Shown here piece after piece: positions 28,833 to 37,540 of a stretch of DNA of 64,000 nt. The notes beneath the pieces are model-generated. The model made no database searches and had not been told where the DNA came from. It worked only from the letters and a program-made list of their open reading frames with translations. Position 1 is the first letter of the stretch; each line of letters begins with the position of its first letter. The DNA is taken from contig NZ_VTSR01000006.1 in the NCBI RefSeq assembly GCF_008329715.1, positions 248,001 to 312,000 of the forward strand. Reading direction: 5' to 3'. This DNA is from Gimesia chilikensis. GTDB lineage: Bacteria; Planctomycetota; Planctomycetia; Planctomycetales; Planctomycetaceae. The translations under genes and the position numbers were made by a program.

Positions 28833-29975
28833 TCAGATTCGAATCGCGGCTGCATAGCGATCCATAAGCAGCGTACTGTCCAGTGCTTGCAATCGGGGTT
28901 TCACCAGGTCGTAAAGTGTTTCTGCCTCCCGAGCATCCCCCTGCTCAGCCAGTGCAATCGCGAGATAGGCGCGGTTGTAGTCGACAATCAACTGCAGCAT
29001 CGGCTCACTGTGCGCGATGGGCAACAGGTTCTCCTGGCATTCGTGAAACAGCTTTACTGCATCGCCGCTACGCCCCTGATGCAGTGCCAGGATTCCTTTG
29101 AAATAGGGAAGCAGATATTTCAACAGTTCACTCAGCTGCTCTTGCTCTGCTTCTGCCATCAGTTGTTCTGCCAGTGGTATATTTTCTTCATATTTGAGTA
29201 AGGCATAGGCATAATCCAGTTGAGCTGTTGGATTTTCGGGAGCTGCTTCATACGCCCGTCGGTGACACTCAATCACCTGTTCGCGATCTTTGACGACCTC
29301 ATACAGTTCAGACAGTCTGCCCAGATACATCCAGCGGGGGACATCGGGATCTTTTTCAAACGGCTTGACCAGTTTCATTCCCTCATCAAACTCTCCCTGA
29401 GCCGCCAGCGCGACAGCATGGCGGCAAGCCAGTTCGTAATCGGGAACTTTGCCGACAAGGGTCGGACAGAGATCAATGACTTCATCCCAGTGTCCCCAGG
29501 CAAAGGCCTGCATCAGTCGTTTGTATTTTCGCGCCGGTGACAAATATGTGAACCAGAGACTGATCGCCAGCGGCCATAACATTACCACGACGACACCGAT
29601 ATCTATAGGGTCCAGATCGTCAGGATTGTCAAACCAGCCTAACTTGTAATACCAGCGGTAAGCAAAGACCCCGATGACCAGCAGATAAAACCAGGCAGAT
29701 TGCCAATAAGCACGCCGAAGAGTAAACAGTAGTTGCTGAAAATCGCTCAAATATTGCATCTTCACCAGATCTTCTGCTGTCAGATGCTCTTCCACATCCT
29801 TGTTGTCAGGGAATAGATTTGTCGCGGCTGCAAACGCATCATCGCTATGGAGCGTGATATCAACAAACCCCTGCTCTTCCAGGTCGTTGCAGGCTTCACG
29901 GGCACTTTCCGCCTTCACTCGATGGGTGTCTCGCTTTCCACGTGTGTCCGTAGCGGTGATCAGATAGACGGGCAT
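28833..29975 (-). CDS. Membrane-anchored TPR-repeat protein
   Basis: A 380-aa protein: an N-terminal ~75-residue soluble region (VYLITATDTRGKRDTHRVKAESAREACNDLEEQGFVDITLHSDD), two membrane helices (WFYLLVIGVFAYRWYY and IDIGVVVVMLWPLAISLWFTYL), then about 230 residues of TPR-like helices (AFAWGHWDEVIDLCPTL, HAVALAAQGEFDEGMKLVKPF, RAYEAAPENPTAQLDYAYALLKY). It is the first gene of a tight three-gene set. It probably acts as a protein-binding scaffold at the membrane (inference). Confidence 0.8.
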   Translation of the reverse strand: MPVYLITATDTRGKRDTHRVKAESAREACNDLEEQGFVDITLHSDDAFAAATNLFPDNKDVEEHLTAEDLVKMQYLSDFQQLLFTLRRAYWQSAWFYLLVIGVFAYRWYYKLGWFDNPDDLDPIDIGVVVVMLWPLAISLWFTYLSPARKYKRLMQAFAWGHWDEVIDLCPTLVGKVPDYELACRHAVALAAQGEFDEGMKLVKPFEKDPDVPRWMYLGRLSELYEVVKDREQVIECHRRAYEAAPENPTAQLDYAYALLKYEENIPLAEQLMAEAEQEQLSELLKYLLPYFKGILALHQGRSGDAVKLFHECQENLLPIAHSEPMLQLIVDYNRAYLAIALAEQGDAREAETLYDLVKPRLQALDSTLLMDRYAAAIRI

Positions 29976-30278
29976 AGGCTGTTCCTGAATAGCTGCAGTG
30001 ACTTACTTTCTGTTCGACTCTGATGTACAGAAAGCGTTCGGTCAATCGATTACAAAAAATCTATCAACCAGTCTACCACGTCACATTCTTTCACTACACA
30101 ATCTGGTTTCGATTTCATTCTGGAAAATCAAAATAATCGCCAGCCCCAGTCGTGTGCTTGATTTCTGCAACTCCCCCGTCCGGGATTGCAACAAAGTAAA
30201 AAAACATCGCGGACCGAAATCCGCGATGTTTGATTGAGTTCCGTTATGAACGGCTATTCGTGATGCTTTGCAGCAGGT
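29976..30278. other. Intergenic region with Usp terminator
   Basis: About 300 bases between the TPR gene start and the Usp gene end, both minus strand. It holds the Usp terminator (30194-30230) and should hold the TPR-gene promoter, which I cannot pin down. Confidence 0.5.
30194..30230 (-). terminator. Terminator of the universal stress protein gene
   Basis: 11-bp perfect stem AACATCGCGGA/TCCGCGATGTT with a 6-base loop, followed on the minus strand by a run of T residues then ACTTTG. Confidence 0.9.
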
Positions 30279-31229
30279 TTATTCAGGCACAACCGGCGAA
30301 ACGAAGTCAGACGGCTTGAAGGTCAGTACAGAGCAGTTAACCTTTTCCAGCATGCGCTCAGCGGTATTTCCAATAAAGAAACCACTCAAACCGGAACGTG
30401 CGAGTGTGCCCATCGCAAGCAGATTGACTTTATGCTCGGCGAGGAAAGCCGGGATTGCCACATCAGGAGATCCTTCCAGCACATGTACCTGCACGCCGTA
30501 AGTCAGAGTACGAAAGTCAGTCTGAGCCAGTTGCTCGTTGAGTTCGTTTTCGATTTCAGATTTGATGTCTTCGGCACACTTCTTGAGCGTCTCCTGGTTG
30601 ACCCCCAGTCCTTTGAGACGTTCGTCCAGCCGTGTATCAATGGCGTGGACCAGATGAATTTTCATATCTGCCACCTGAGCAGACGAAACGATGAAGTTCA
30701 GAATATCGCTGCTGACTTCGCTCATGTCACTGGCGACGACGATTTCCGGAACCTCGGGCTCTTCATCAACTTTCACAGCATAGACCGGGCAGGGACACTG
30801 ACGGAAGAGGTTCATCACGGTGCCGCCAAACAGGCGTCCGGTGAATCCATGTGGCCGTGTGCCGACCAGAACCATGTCGTGTTTCTCGCGAATCACTTCC
30901 AGAATAATTTCCCGCCACGGCGCACCGAAGGCGACTTTAGAAGAGCTCTCCACCCCTTTTGCTTTGGCTTGTTCGATCAGCTCACTCATCACGCGGTGGG
31001 CTTCGTCTTCGACATTATTTGTCAGGTGATCCCGGTCTTCTTCCAGCAGATGCTTGGTATGGGCCGAAAGATCCATGGCTGCAAAGAATTCGAGCCGGGC
31101 ATTGAACAATGCTGCTACCCAGATGGCACGTTCGACAGCTTCCGCGGTCTGCTCGTTAAGCTCTTCTGCCACCAGGCGATCCGCGTGGGTCAGATCGACG
31201 CCGACCAGAATGGAATTGATGTTTTGCAT
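30279..31229 (-). CDS. Tandem universal stress protein (UspE-like)
   Basis: Two Usp domains in 316 aa. The first begins INSILVGVDLT and ends with the ATP-loop-like GTRPHGFTGRLFGGTVMNLFRQCPCPVYAV; the second runs from PEIVVASDMSEVSSDIL to GTLARSGLSGFFIGNTAERMLEKVNCSVLTFKP. Both keep the G-2x-G-9x-G(S/T) nucleotide motif in recognisable form. Cytoplasmic stress protein. The ATG at 31229 (MQNINSILVG) with GAGAG upstream is preferred over one at 31277. Confidence 0.92.
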   Translation of the reverse strand: MQNINSILVGVDLTHADRLVAEELNEQTAEAVERAIWVAALFNARLEFFAAMDLSAHTKHLLEEDRDHLTNNVEDEAHRVMSELIEQAKAKGVESSSKVAFGAPWREIILEVIREKHDMVLVGTRPHGFTGRLFGGTVMNLFRQCPCPVYAVKVDEEPEVPEIVVASDMSEVSSDILNFIVSSAQVADMKIHLVHAIDTRLDERLKGLGVNQETLKKCAEDIKSEIENELNEQLAQTDFRTLTYGVQVHVLEGSPDVAIPAFLAEHKVNLLAMGTLARSGLSGFFIGNTAERMLEKVNCSVLTFKPSDFVSPVVPE

Positions 31230-31382
31230 GGGTATTCTCTCGTTGTATTGTTGAGCGTAAACCGGACTCTCCATCAATATTATGACAGAAGTCGGATCTG
31301 GTTCCTAGTTGAAATCCGTTGTTAGAACGTGAGTTATACCGACTCCGCCACACGAATGCCAATCTACGGACTCACCTCAGAG

Positions 31383-32249
31383 CTATTGTTTTGGCTTTTG
31401 CATCAGCAGAATAAATTCATGGACTTTATTCACGCGAAAGACCGAGGGAAAACCGAGTGGTCTGAGATTATTGTATTCAGCCTGACGGTTCCAGATGATC
31501 AGATCATCATAAATCATGCCGATCTCCTGCAGCCGGGCGGCGAGATCACTGTGCAGAGGAAAAAAGCGGCTTTTCTTGCGGAGATCCATCACAATCACAC
31601 AACAGTAGCCTCCCGGCCTGAGCGCCGTTTGCACATCCTGAAAGACACGAGATAATTCCTGCAGGAAGTCTTCGTAATCTTCCACAACACCCAGATCGTG
31701 TTCATGATTTCCATAATGCCTGACCTCTTTATGGTCGGCGGAGCGGCGCTGGTTGAGCACGTCCCAATACGGGGGTGAGGTGATACAGAGATCCACACTG
31801 CCCGGAGTGACGTAATCAGACAGATTCAAGGCGGAACCGTGATGAATGCGCGAGCGGGTGGAAACGGTTTGCCCATCACCTGACTCATCTGTGAGCTCAC
31901 TCAGTTCGGCCAGTCTCCGGGCGGCGATCTCAGCGTACTCAGCCGAGAGTTCCACTCCCACACCCTTTTTTCCCATCTTCTCCGCGGTAATCACCGTACT
32001 ACCCGAACCGGCAAAAGGATCGAGAATCACATCCCCATCCAGAGGAAGAAAGGTCTCAATCAGTCGTTCTACCAGCATTTCCGGGAAGATCGCAGGATGC
32101 TTGAGCCGGCCTTCCGCGGTCGATTTACGAATGTCGCTCCAGACACTGATCGAGTTTTGAATCCAGCGCTTACCATCCAGGGAATTATAAGGAGGCGGTA
32201 GCGTTCTGGTTCGTTTCTTTTTGGCTGGTTTCGGATCAGAAGTCGACAC
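31383..32249 (-). CDS. Orphan DNA methyltransferase (N4-cytosine/N6-adenine type)
   Basis: An S-adenosylmethionine-dependent DNA methylase of 288 aa. Motif X/I block KHPAIFPEMLVERLIETFLPLDGDVILDPFAGSGS is at residues 50-84 and motif IV TSPPYWD at 157-163. SPPY is the form typical of N4-cytosine enzymes. Motif I precedes motif IV, opposite to the beta-class order to which the flanking sequence looks most similar. Start GTG at 32249 is preceded by AGGAGG at 10 bases; a GTG at 32282 lacks a good site. No endonuclease or specificity gene is nearby, so it is an orphan methylase. Confidence 0.85.
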   Translation of the reverse strand: MSTSDPKPAKKKRTRTLPPPYNSLDGKRWIQNSISVWSDIRKSTAEGRLKHPAIFPEMLVERLIETFLPLDGDVILDPFAGSGSTVITAEKMGKKGVGVELSAEYAEIAARRLAELSELTDESGDGQTVSTRSRIHHGSALNLSDYVTPGSVDLCITSPPYWDVLNQRRSADHKEVRHYGNHEHDLGVVEDYEDFLQELSRVFQDVQTALRPGGYCCVIVMDLRKKSRFFPLHSDLAARLQEIGMIYDDLIIWNRQAEYNNLRPLGFPSVFRVNKVHEFILLMQKPKQ

Positions 32250-32315
32250 GCGCGCTAAGCCTCCTGCTGAATAACGGCTCACTCGGTCATCTTTACTGCC
32301 TACAGGGTACCCGGT

Positions 32316-35300
32316 TTAGAGACTTTGTAAATAGGCATTCAGGTCTGCCAGGTCCTGTGGAGTGAGATCCTTCAAAAGTCCGGTTGGCATCAGTGATGTG
32401 CTTTTCTTGTTTTCAAAATCAATTTCATCCGCTTCAATGCGGGTGGTCTGATTGTTCGAATCCCGCAGGGTCAGCCCATCCACCGAACGGTAGACCACCA
32501 GCCCCGTATAAACTTTGCCATCCACAGTACCAACGATTGTGGTTTGATACCGGGGAGAAACATCCCGGTTGGGAGAAACGATCGCGGTGAAAAGATCCTC
32601 ACGAGAGAAACGACGGGCGACTCCCGTCAAAGCTGGTCCCAGAGCACTACGGTTTCCGTGACACTGAATACAGGCCCGCTTCCGGAACAACGCTTCGCCC
32701 CGCTCCTTACTGCCGGTCTCCCAGTCGACGGTGGCCAGCACCGCATTTAATTTCTCTGCCTCTTCTCCCCCCTGCTGCAATACCATCTGATAGACCTGAG
32801 GGTAAGTTTTAGCAATCCACTCCTCCCAGGCCTGAACCAGGGCGCGGGCTTTATCCGGGTCGGCAAGATCCGAAACCTGACCAAACTGTTGCCCGGTCCA
32901 ACGCTGCAGTAACGGTATGATCCGCGCCTGCAGATTTTTTTCCCGCTTGTCATGCCCCAGCCGTCGCAGTGTAGCAAACAGTTTCACCGTTTCTTCAGGC
33001 TGTTGAGGAGGGGACAGTTTATCGAGTGCCTTCACACAGGCTTCGAGCACCTCTATCTGGGATGATTCCAGCCCTGCGATAAATTTATCCCGATCCTGCT
33101 CTTCAGGTTGCGCTGCGAGAACTGCCAGCACAGCTGGCTGCAGCGCAAAATCGTCGTAGAGATCACGAATCATTTCGCGATGTGCGGGCTTTGTTGATTC
33201 GCCAAACACAAAAATCACATCACTATTCCACTGAAAATCAGGGGAGGCTTCGATCTTACGTTCAAAAGCTTCAATGGCCTTGCCTAGAAACTGGGGAGGC
33301 AGTTGACTGAGAAACAGCACATGCCCCGGCAGACCAAAGTCAGGCTGTTCCACAATCTGGCGTGGGAGGTCGGCGTCGATCTTTACCAGTTGACTGTAGA
33401 GTTCTCTGAAGCGGTCATCCCAGTTGGTATCCTGGGGCAGTTTGAACCGGATCAGTTTCTCATCGATGTGCACGAGGGCACTGGCGATTTTCTGCGACTG
33501 TTCCCGACTGCGGTCACTGGGAATGCGGGCCGCAACAATCAGATAGTGAATGTCGGTCACCGGATCGGTATCGTCTGTAATTTTTGCCAGGATACGATCC
33601 AGCAGCTTCGGATTATAAGGTGCAAGCATTGACAGCACCCGCGCCAGTTCATGATCGAGGATTTCATGACTGCTCGGAAAGGCCTGCATCAGACGGATGC
33701 GAATCGGGTCGAGGTGCCGTTCGTGATCACTCAGATCAACGCCGTTGGCATAGCCGTCAAAGACCGCTGCCATTTTTGTAGGTGGGCCCAGATCTCCGAG
33801 CCCCAGTTGGATCAGTCTCAAGGCATCCAGACGTAGATCGGTCTGGTAATCTCCTTCAAAAACCGTGATCCCGGTGCGGACCGCCAGGGGAACGACACCG
33901 CCCCCCTGCTTAATGACCGTCGCATAACCGAGCGTCATCAACGCGGCACCTTCATCAGGACCAATCCGTTCGGAGAGTGTTTTAAAGTTCTCAGCGTTCA
34001 ATGTCGCAGCGGCTCGGGCTGCGGTCTGACGTACATATCGGGCCGTAGCCCCCAATGTCTGTTGCAGACCATCCAGGCACTGGCTCTGATCGATCTGATC
34101 CCCCAGCTGCATCAGCGTCTCCAGCGCGAAGCGGGATACAAGGGCTGAATCATCTTTGAGCAACGCATTCAGCCACTCGGTTTTGCGTGTTGGTTGATCG
34201 TGATAGGCAAGAGACCACGCCAGGCGGGCACGTACCCGCTCCGATTGATCCAGAATCAGGCGTTCGACAATTCGGTCCGGAAAACCTCCCAGTTGTTCGG
34301 TTACGATTTCAATCGCCCGTACACGCTGATCCTCGGGACGACTGCTGTCGAGGGCTGCCCGATAAAAGTCTTCCGGCTGCAGTTGTTTGAGCAGTGGGAG
34401 CCAGGTTTCCCGCGACCAGCTGCTCAAAGGCTGTGGAGCCGAGAGACAGGCGTCGAGTCCTGCAGGAGTTTCTGTGGAATCTGCGACTGGTGCCTCTTCA
34501 ACATCCGCCAGATTCGGTTTTTGAGCAACCACCGGACCGACATAGTCGATGCGAAACACGCTGCCACGAGTACCACGTCCGCCGACACTGACATAGAGTG
34601 CCCCCTCAGCGCCGATGGCCAGATCGGTAGGAGCAAAGCCGAATTGCCCGACTCCTGTGATGAATTCGGTCGGCTCACTGGCATAACTGCCATCATAGTT
34701 TTCCAATGGAATCGCATGCACGCGGCCGAAAGTCCAGTCGGCCACAAACAGGGCTCCCTGATACTCTGCCGGAAAACTCCGATGTCGATAGCAGGAGACA
34801 CCGGTTGGTGAACCACGATGAAAAGCGGCAACCGCGGGTGGCATGTCTAAAAATGTATCAGGTCGTTTCCAGCTGCGGCTTCGCCAGCCTGCATTCGAAC
34901 CAGGGAGTACATGAAAGACACGCGTAGGACGGTACCACGGCAGCGAAATATCCCGCTCACCATCGCTGTCATAAGTAAAGACATCACCGTTGGCCGAGAA
35001 AGTAAAATCGTAGGCATTACGAAAACCGTCGGCTCGAACTTCCCCTTTTGTGAGATCGGGAGTGAGCCGCATCAGGGTGCCGGCATAAGGTTTCTTGACA
35101 GGTGAGTTGTCGAGCGTGATATATTTTTCATTGATGCCCGTTGTATTTCCGAGCAACAGATACCACCAGCCATCGGGGCCTTTCTGAATCGAATGGGTAT
35201 TGTGTTCGCCACCAGTCCGGGTTCTTAAAAAGACATCCGGCTTGCCGTCTGCTCGATCATCGCCATCCTGATCGCGATAGCGGATCAGTCCAGCGTCTCC

Positions 35301-35666
35301 CGTGCAAAGTAAATCGCGGCCCAGAAAATACATGCCCTGGGCGCCACTGGCGGGACCATCTGCGTATTGTTTGAAGGAATCAGCGATGCCATCCTGGTCT
35401 TCGTCAATCAGGATGCGTACGTAACCCGGACCGGAAACGACAACGCGGCCCAGAGAATCGACGGTCATGGAATAAATGTCATGCGCCAGGTCATCATCGG
35501 CATATAACGTCGCGCGGAACCCTTCCGGAACCTTGAGCCCTGCGAAACTATCGGCTGGTTTTGTCTGCGCAACAAGAGTTTCTGCGCCAACAAACAGACA
35601 GAGGAACAAGATAGCAAATCGATTTCCAGTTCGTCTGTCGGCGCGTCGTATAGTAAATAACCGCAT
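32316..35666 (-). CDS. PVC-type heme-binding dehydrogenase with HEAT-like repeats
   Basis: A 1116-aa secreted protein. After the signal peptide (FAILFLCLFVGAETLVAQ) comes a membrane-bound-dehydrogenase propeller (FAGLKVPEGFRATLYADDDLAHDIYSMTVDSLGRVVVSGPGYV). The middle (about 400-930) is helical and repeat-like. The C-terminal heme domain has RKRACIQCHGNRSALGPAL with heme Cys999, Cys1002 and His1003, and LMPTGL with likely axial Met1093. A sugar dehydrogenase role is often assumed; the substrate is not known. The start has GAGG 4 bases upstream. Confidence 0.92.
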   Translation of the reverse strand: MRLFTIRRADRRTGNRFAILFLCLFVGAETLVAQTKPADSFAGLKVPEGFRATLYADDDLAHDIYSMTVDSLGRVVVSGPGYVRILIDEDQDGIADSFKQYADGPASGAQGMYFLGRDLLCTGDAGLIRYRDQDGDDRADGKPDVFLRTRTGGEHNTHSIQKGPDGWWYLLLGNTTGINEKYITLDNSPVKKPYAGTLMRLTPDLTKGEVRADGFRNAYDFTFSANGDVFTYDSDGERDISLPWYRPTRVFHVLPGSNAGWRSRSWKRPDTFLDMPPAVAAFHRGSPTGVSCYRHRSFPAEYQGALFVADWTFGRVHAIPLENYDGSYASEPTEFITGVGQFGFAPTDLAIGAEGALYVSVGGRGTRGSVFRIDYVGPVVAQKPNLADVEEAPVADSTETPAGLDACLSAPQPLSSWSRETWLPLLKQLQPEDFYRAALDSSRPEDQRVRAIEIVTEQLGGFPDRIVERLILDQSERVRARLAWSLAYHDQPTRKTEWLNALLKDDSALVSRFALETLMQLGDQIDQSQCLDGLQQTLGATARYVRQTAARAAATLNAENFKTLSERIGPDEGAALMTLGYATVIKQGGGVVPLAVRTGITVFEGDYQTDLRLDALRLIQLGLGDLGPPTKMAAVFDGYANGVDLSDHERHLDPIRIRLMQAFPSSHEILDHELARVLSMLAPYNPKLLDRILAKITDDTDPVTDIHYLIVAARIPSDRSREQSQKIASALVHIDEKLIRFKLPQDTNWDDRFRELYSQLVKIDADLPRQIVEQPDFGLPGHVLFLSQLPPQFLGKAIEAFERKIEASPDFQWNSDVIFVFGESTKPAHREMIRDLYDDFALQPAVLAVLAAQPEEQDRDKFIAGLESSQIEVLEACVKALDKLSPPQQPEETVKLFATLRRLGHDKREKNLQARIIPLLQRWTGQQFGQVSDLADPDKARALVQAWEEWIAKTYPQVYQMVLQQGGEEAEKLNAVLATVDWETGSKERGEALFRKRACIQCHGNRSALGPALTGVARRFSREDLFTAIVSPNRDVSPRYQTTIVGTVDGKVYTGLVVYRSVDGLTLRDSNNQTTRIEADEIDFENKKSTSLMPTGLLKDLTPQDLADLNAYLQSL

Positions 35667-35826
35667 TGTGCCTCATAGGGTTGGTGGTTTGAATTCTCAA
35701 AAGATCCCGATCACTGAACCTCAGAGGAACGAATGTCAGGTCAGGTTGCCTCGATTGACTGCAAAAGTATCATAGTGCCTGTCAATGGTCTAAGGCAATC
35801 CCCGCTTCTGAGAGCCCCGAAATGGT

Positions 35827-37125
35827 TCATTTCGTAGAAACTGCGGCGGTCTTCCAGAATTCCGGGAGCTTGTCCAGGGTTTCTGCAACGATCTGCAGGA
35901 TGGCTTGCCGCTCAGCTATGGGGAAGTTCTGGGGTTCGACGTCCCAATCCGCTTTCAGCGTAGAGTCATCTGCGTTCAGGAATTCATAAATATCCTTGAG
36001 AATCCGCAATCTGGCTCCTGCAGGCATCTTCTGGAAACCATCAGTGTAGATCAGGTAACTCAATCGATACTGAAACAACCGGGTTTTCAGATCGAAGTCT
36101 TTTAACGAGCGGCCCTGCGAGTCCCGCTTCCCCTGCCGGGCAAACCAGTCCTGATAACCGCTGGTGCCCTTCACCGGTGCCGTGAATGGAGCTTCATCCA
36201 GAAACAACAGATACCGCACCAGCCGCTGGCGGGCATCCGATTCCAGGCCCAGCTGATACTCCATACTGACGCGCGTGATCAGATTATGTGCGTGGACCTG
36301 ATGATCCAGAACCAGGTGTGCCACCAGATCGGAATGTGGACTGAGATATTTTGTTGTATCGAAGAACTGATCGACGTGTGTCAGGTTGGCACGTAACGCC
36401 GGATTAGTTCGGAACTCTTCAATTGTCTCTCTGCCGAATACATTCCCCAGGTGTAGCATGTCTCCATGAGTGCCAGTCACGTACCAGCCACCCCAGCGTT
36501 TTTCGAGTGGTTTGTCATGAGAGATCTGCGAGTAACCGGAAATCGGGCGACCATGGTCATCGGTGAGAAAGGAACGGACGAGCAGTCCCGGTACCCGCAG
36601 GCTCGAATCTCCTGCATGACAGGCCAGACAGCGGTCCGAGCGGACGAAGCGGGGTTTCGCGGAAGCCTTGAGGTCCAGTTCATAAAAGATCGTTCCCCGC
36701 AGCGGGTCTATGGACGCCAGTTCCATCGAGCGAGCCCCTGGCACCCAGCCCAGGTAGATATCATCATTGAAATAAACCACTCGCGGATTATCAGGATTAA
36801 TAATCCGTGGATTCAGGGCCGTTCTCGAATAGACCATCAACTGTGAAGACTCGGGCAGCTGTAACAGCTTGAGGACTTCCCTTAAATATCCCCACTCTGT
36901 ATCAAATTTCAGCTCTCTATTTTGCTGAATCAGCTGTTCGTTTAAGAGTGTGACGGGGTCTGTTAAAGTGCCGGTACCATACGCTACGGGCTGTAATCCG
37001 TAGGGAACAGGATCCCTAAAGTCAATCTGACGCACAGGTTTGGTAGCCACCAGTGGTTCTTCGCCGGACAGATTGCCTACCAGCAGAAGCAACAGAATTC
37101 CAACTCTCAACAGGGGTGATATCAT
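35827..37125 (-). CDS. Secreted monoheme protein of unknown function
   Basis: A 432-aa protein with signal peptide (ISPLLRVGILLLLLVGNLSGEE) and one heme motif RCLACHAGDSS (C166, C169, H170 counted from the chosen start). Sequence around it (NPRVVYFNDDIYLGWVPGARSMELASIDP; HVDQFFDTTKYLSPHSDLVAHLVLDHQ) is rich in His and Asp. I do not recognise a named enzyme; it may be an oxidase or cytochrome partner of the adjacent heme dehydrogenase. A TTG at 37182 was rejected in favour of the ATG at 37125. Confidence 0.8.
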   Translation of the reverse strand: MISPLLRVGILLLLLVGNLSGEEPLVATKPVRQIDFRDPVPYGLQPVAYGTGTLTDPVTLLNEQLIQQNRELKFDTEWGYLREVLKLLQLPESSQLMVYSRTALNPRIINPDNPRVVYFNDDIYLGWVPGARSMELASIDPLRGTIFYELDLKASAKPRFVRSDRCLACHAGDSSLRVPGLLVRSFLTDDHGRPISGYSQISHDKPLEKRWGGWYVTGTHGDMLHLGNVFGRETIEEFRTNPALRANLTHVDQFFDTTKYLSPHSDLVAHLVLDHQVHAHNLITRVSMEYQLGLESDARQRLVRYLLFLDEAPFTAPVKGTSGYQDWFARQGKRDSQGRSLKDFDLKTRLFQYRLSYLIYTDGFQKMPAGARLRILKDIYEFLNADDSTLKADWDVEPQNFPIAERQAILQIVAETLDKLPEFWKTAAVSTK

Positions 37126-37365
37126 TGATTCAGCACGCCAATTGATCAATTCACATTGATGGGTTAAGATATTGAGAGACAACAGGTTGCCAGCTTTGCG
37201 ATCAGTACTCTTCCCAGTTTACCAAAGGGGATGAGAAAGTTTGCGGGTCCGGCAACGGATTGTCAATGTTGACTCAAAAATCTAAAATCCGTAAGAAACG
37301 GCAAGGTTTTGTATCTTACTTCACAGAAGAAAACAGGCCTGTCACCGATATCATTCTACGTATTG

Positions 37366-37371
37366 TATAAT
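37366..37371 (+). promoter_or_regulatory. -10 box of the DsbD/ScsB-type gene
   Basis: A perfect TATAAT. The region 17-18 bases upstream (TCACCG) is a poor -35. Predicted transcription would start just before the first leader hairpin at 37381. Confidence 0.5.
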
Positions 37372-37380
37372 TTAACGAGT

Positions 37381-37482
37381 GGGCTTTCGAGCCCGTCCGT
37401 GTTTGTCACACCTGAAATCACCTGCCTTTTAAAGACAGATCACAGGTTCCCTGGCGAACCTGCTCGACAGGAGTAGCCTGTC
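37381..37482 (+). promoter_or_regulatory. Three-hairpin 5' leader of the DsbD/ScsB-type gene
   Basis: GGGCT-TTCG-AGCCC (37381-37394), CAGGTTC-N6-GAACCTG (37443-37462) and GACAGG-N5-CCTGTC (37466-37482) follow in series, 58 bases before the start codon. The first is a stable UUCG-type tetraloop at the predicted 5' end. No known riboswitch is recognised. Confidence 0.5.
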
Positions 37483-37540
37483 AGATCAGGGGTGATCGAC
37501 CAACTACCAAAGTATCCGAGTTTTCTGGAAGGGTTTCATT

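Larger units (their letters stand above)
37126..37540. other. Divergent intergenic region with structured leader
   Basis: About 415 bases. The right half carries the promoter and three hairpins of the DsbD-type gene. The left half should carry the promoter of the monoheme gene, which I cannot assign. Confidence 0.5.

Noticed and set aside
30432-31325. 297-codon frame opposite the universal stress protein gene
   Set aside because: Shadow of the Usp gene, low-complexity and Phe/His-rich translation typical of antisense frames.
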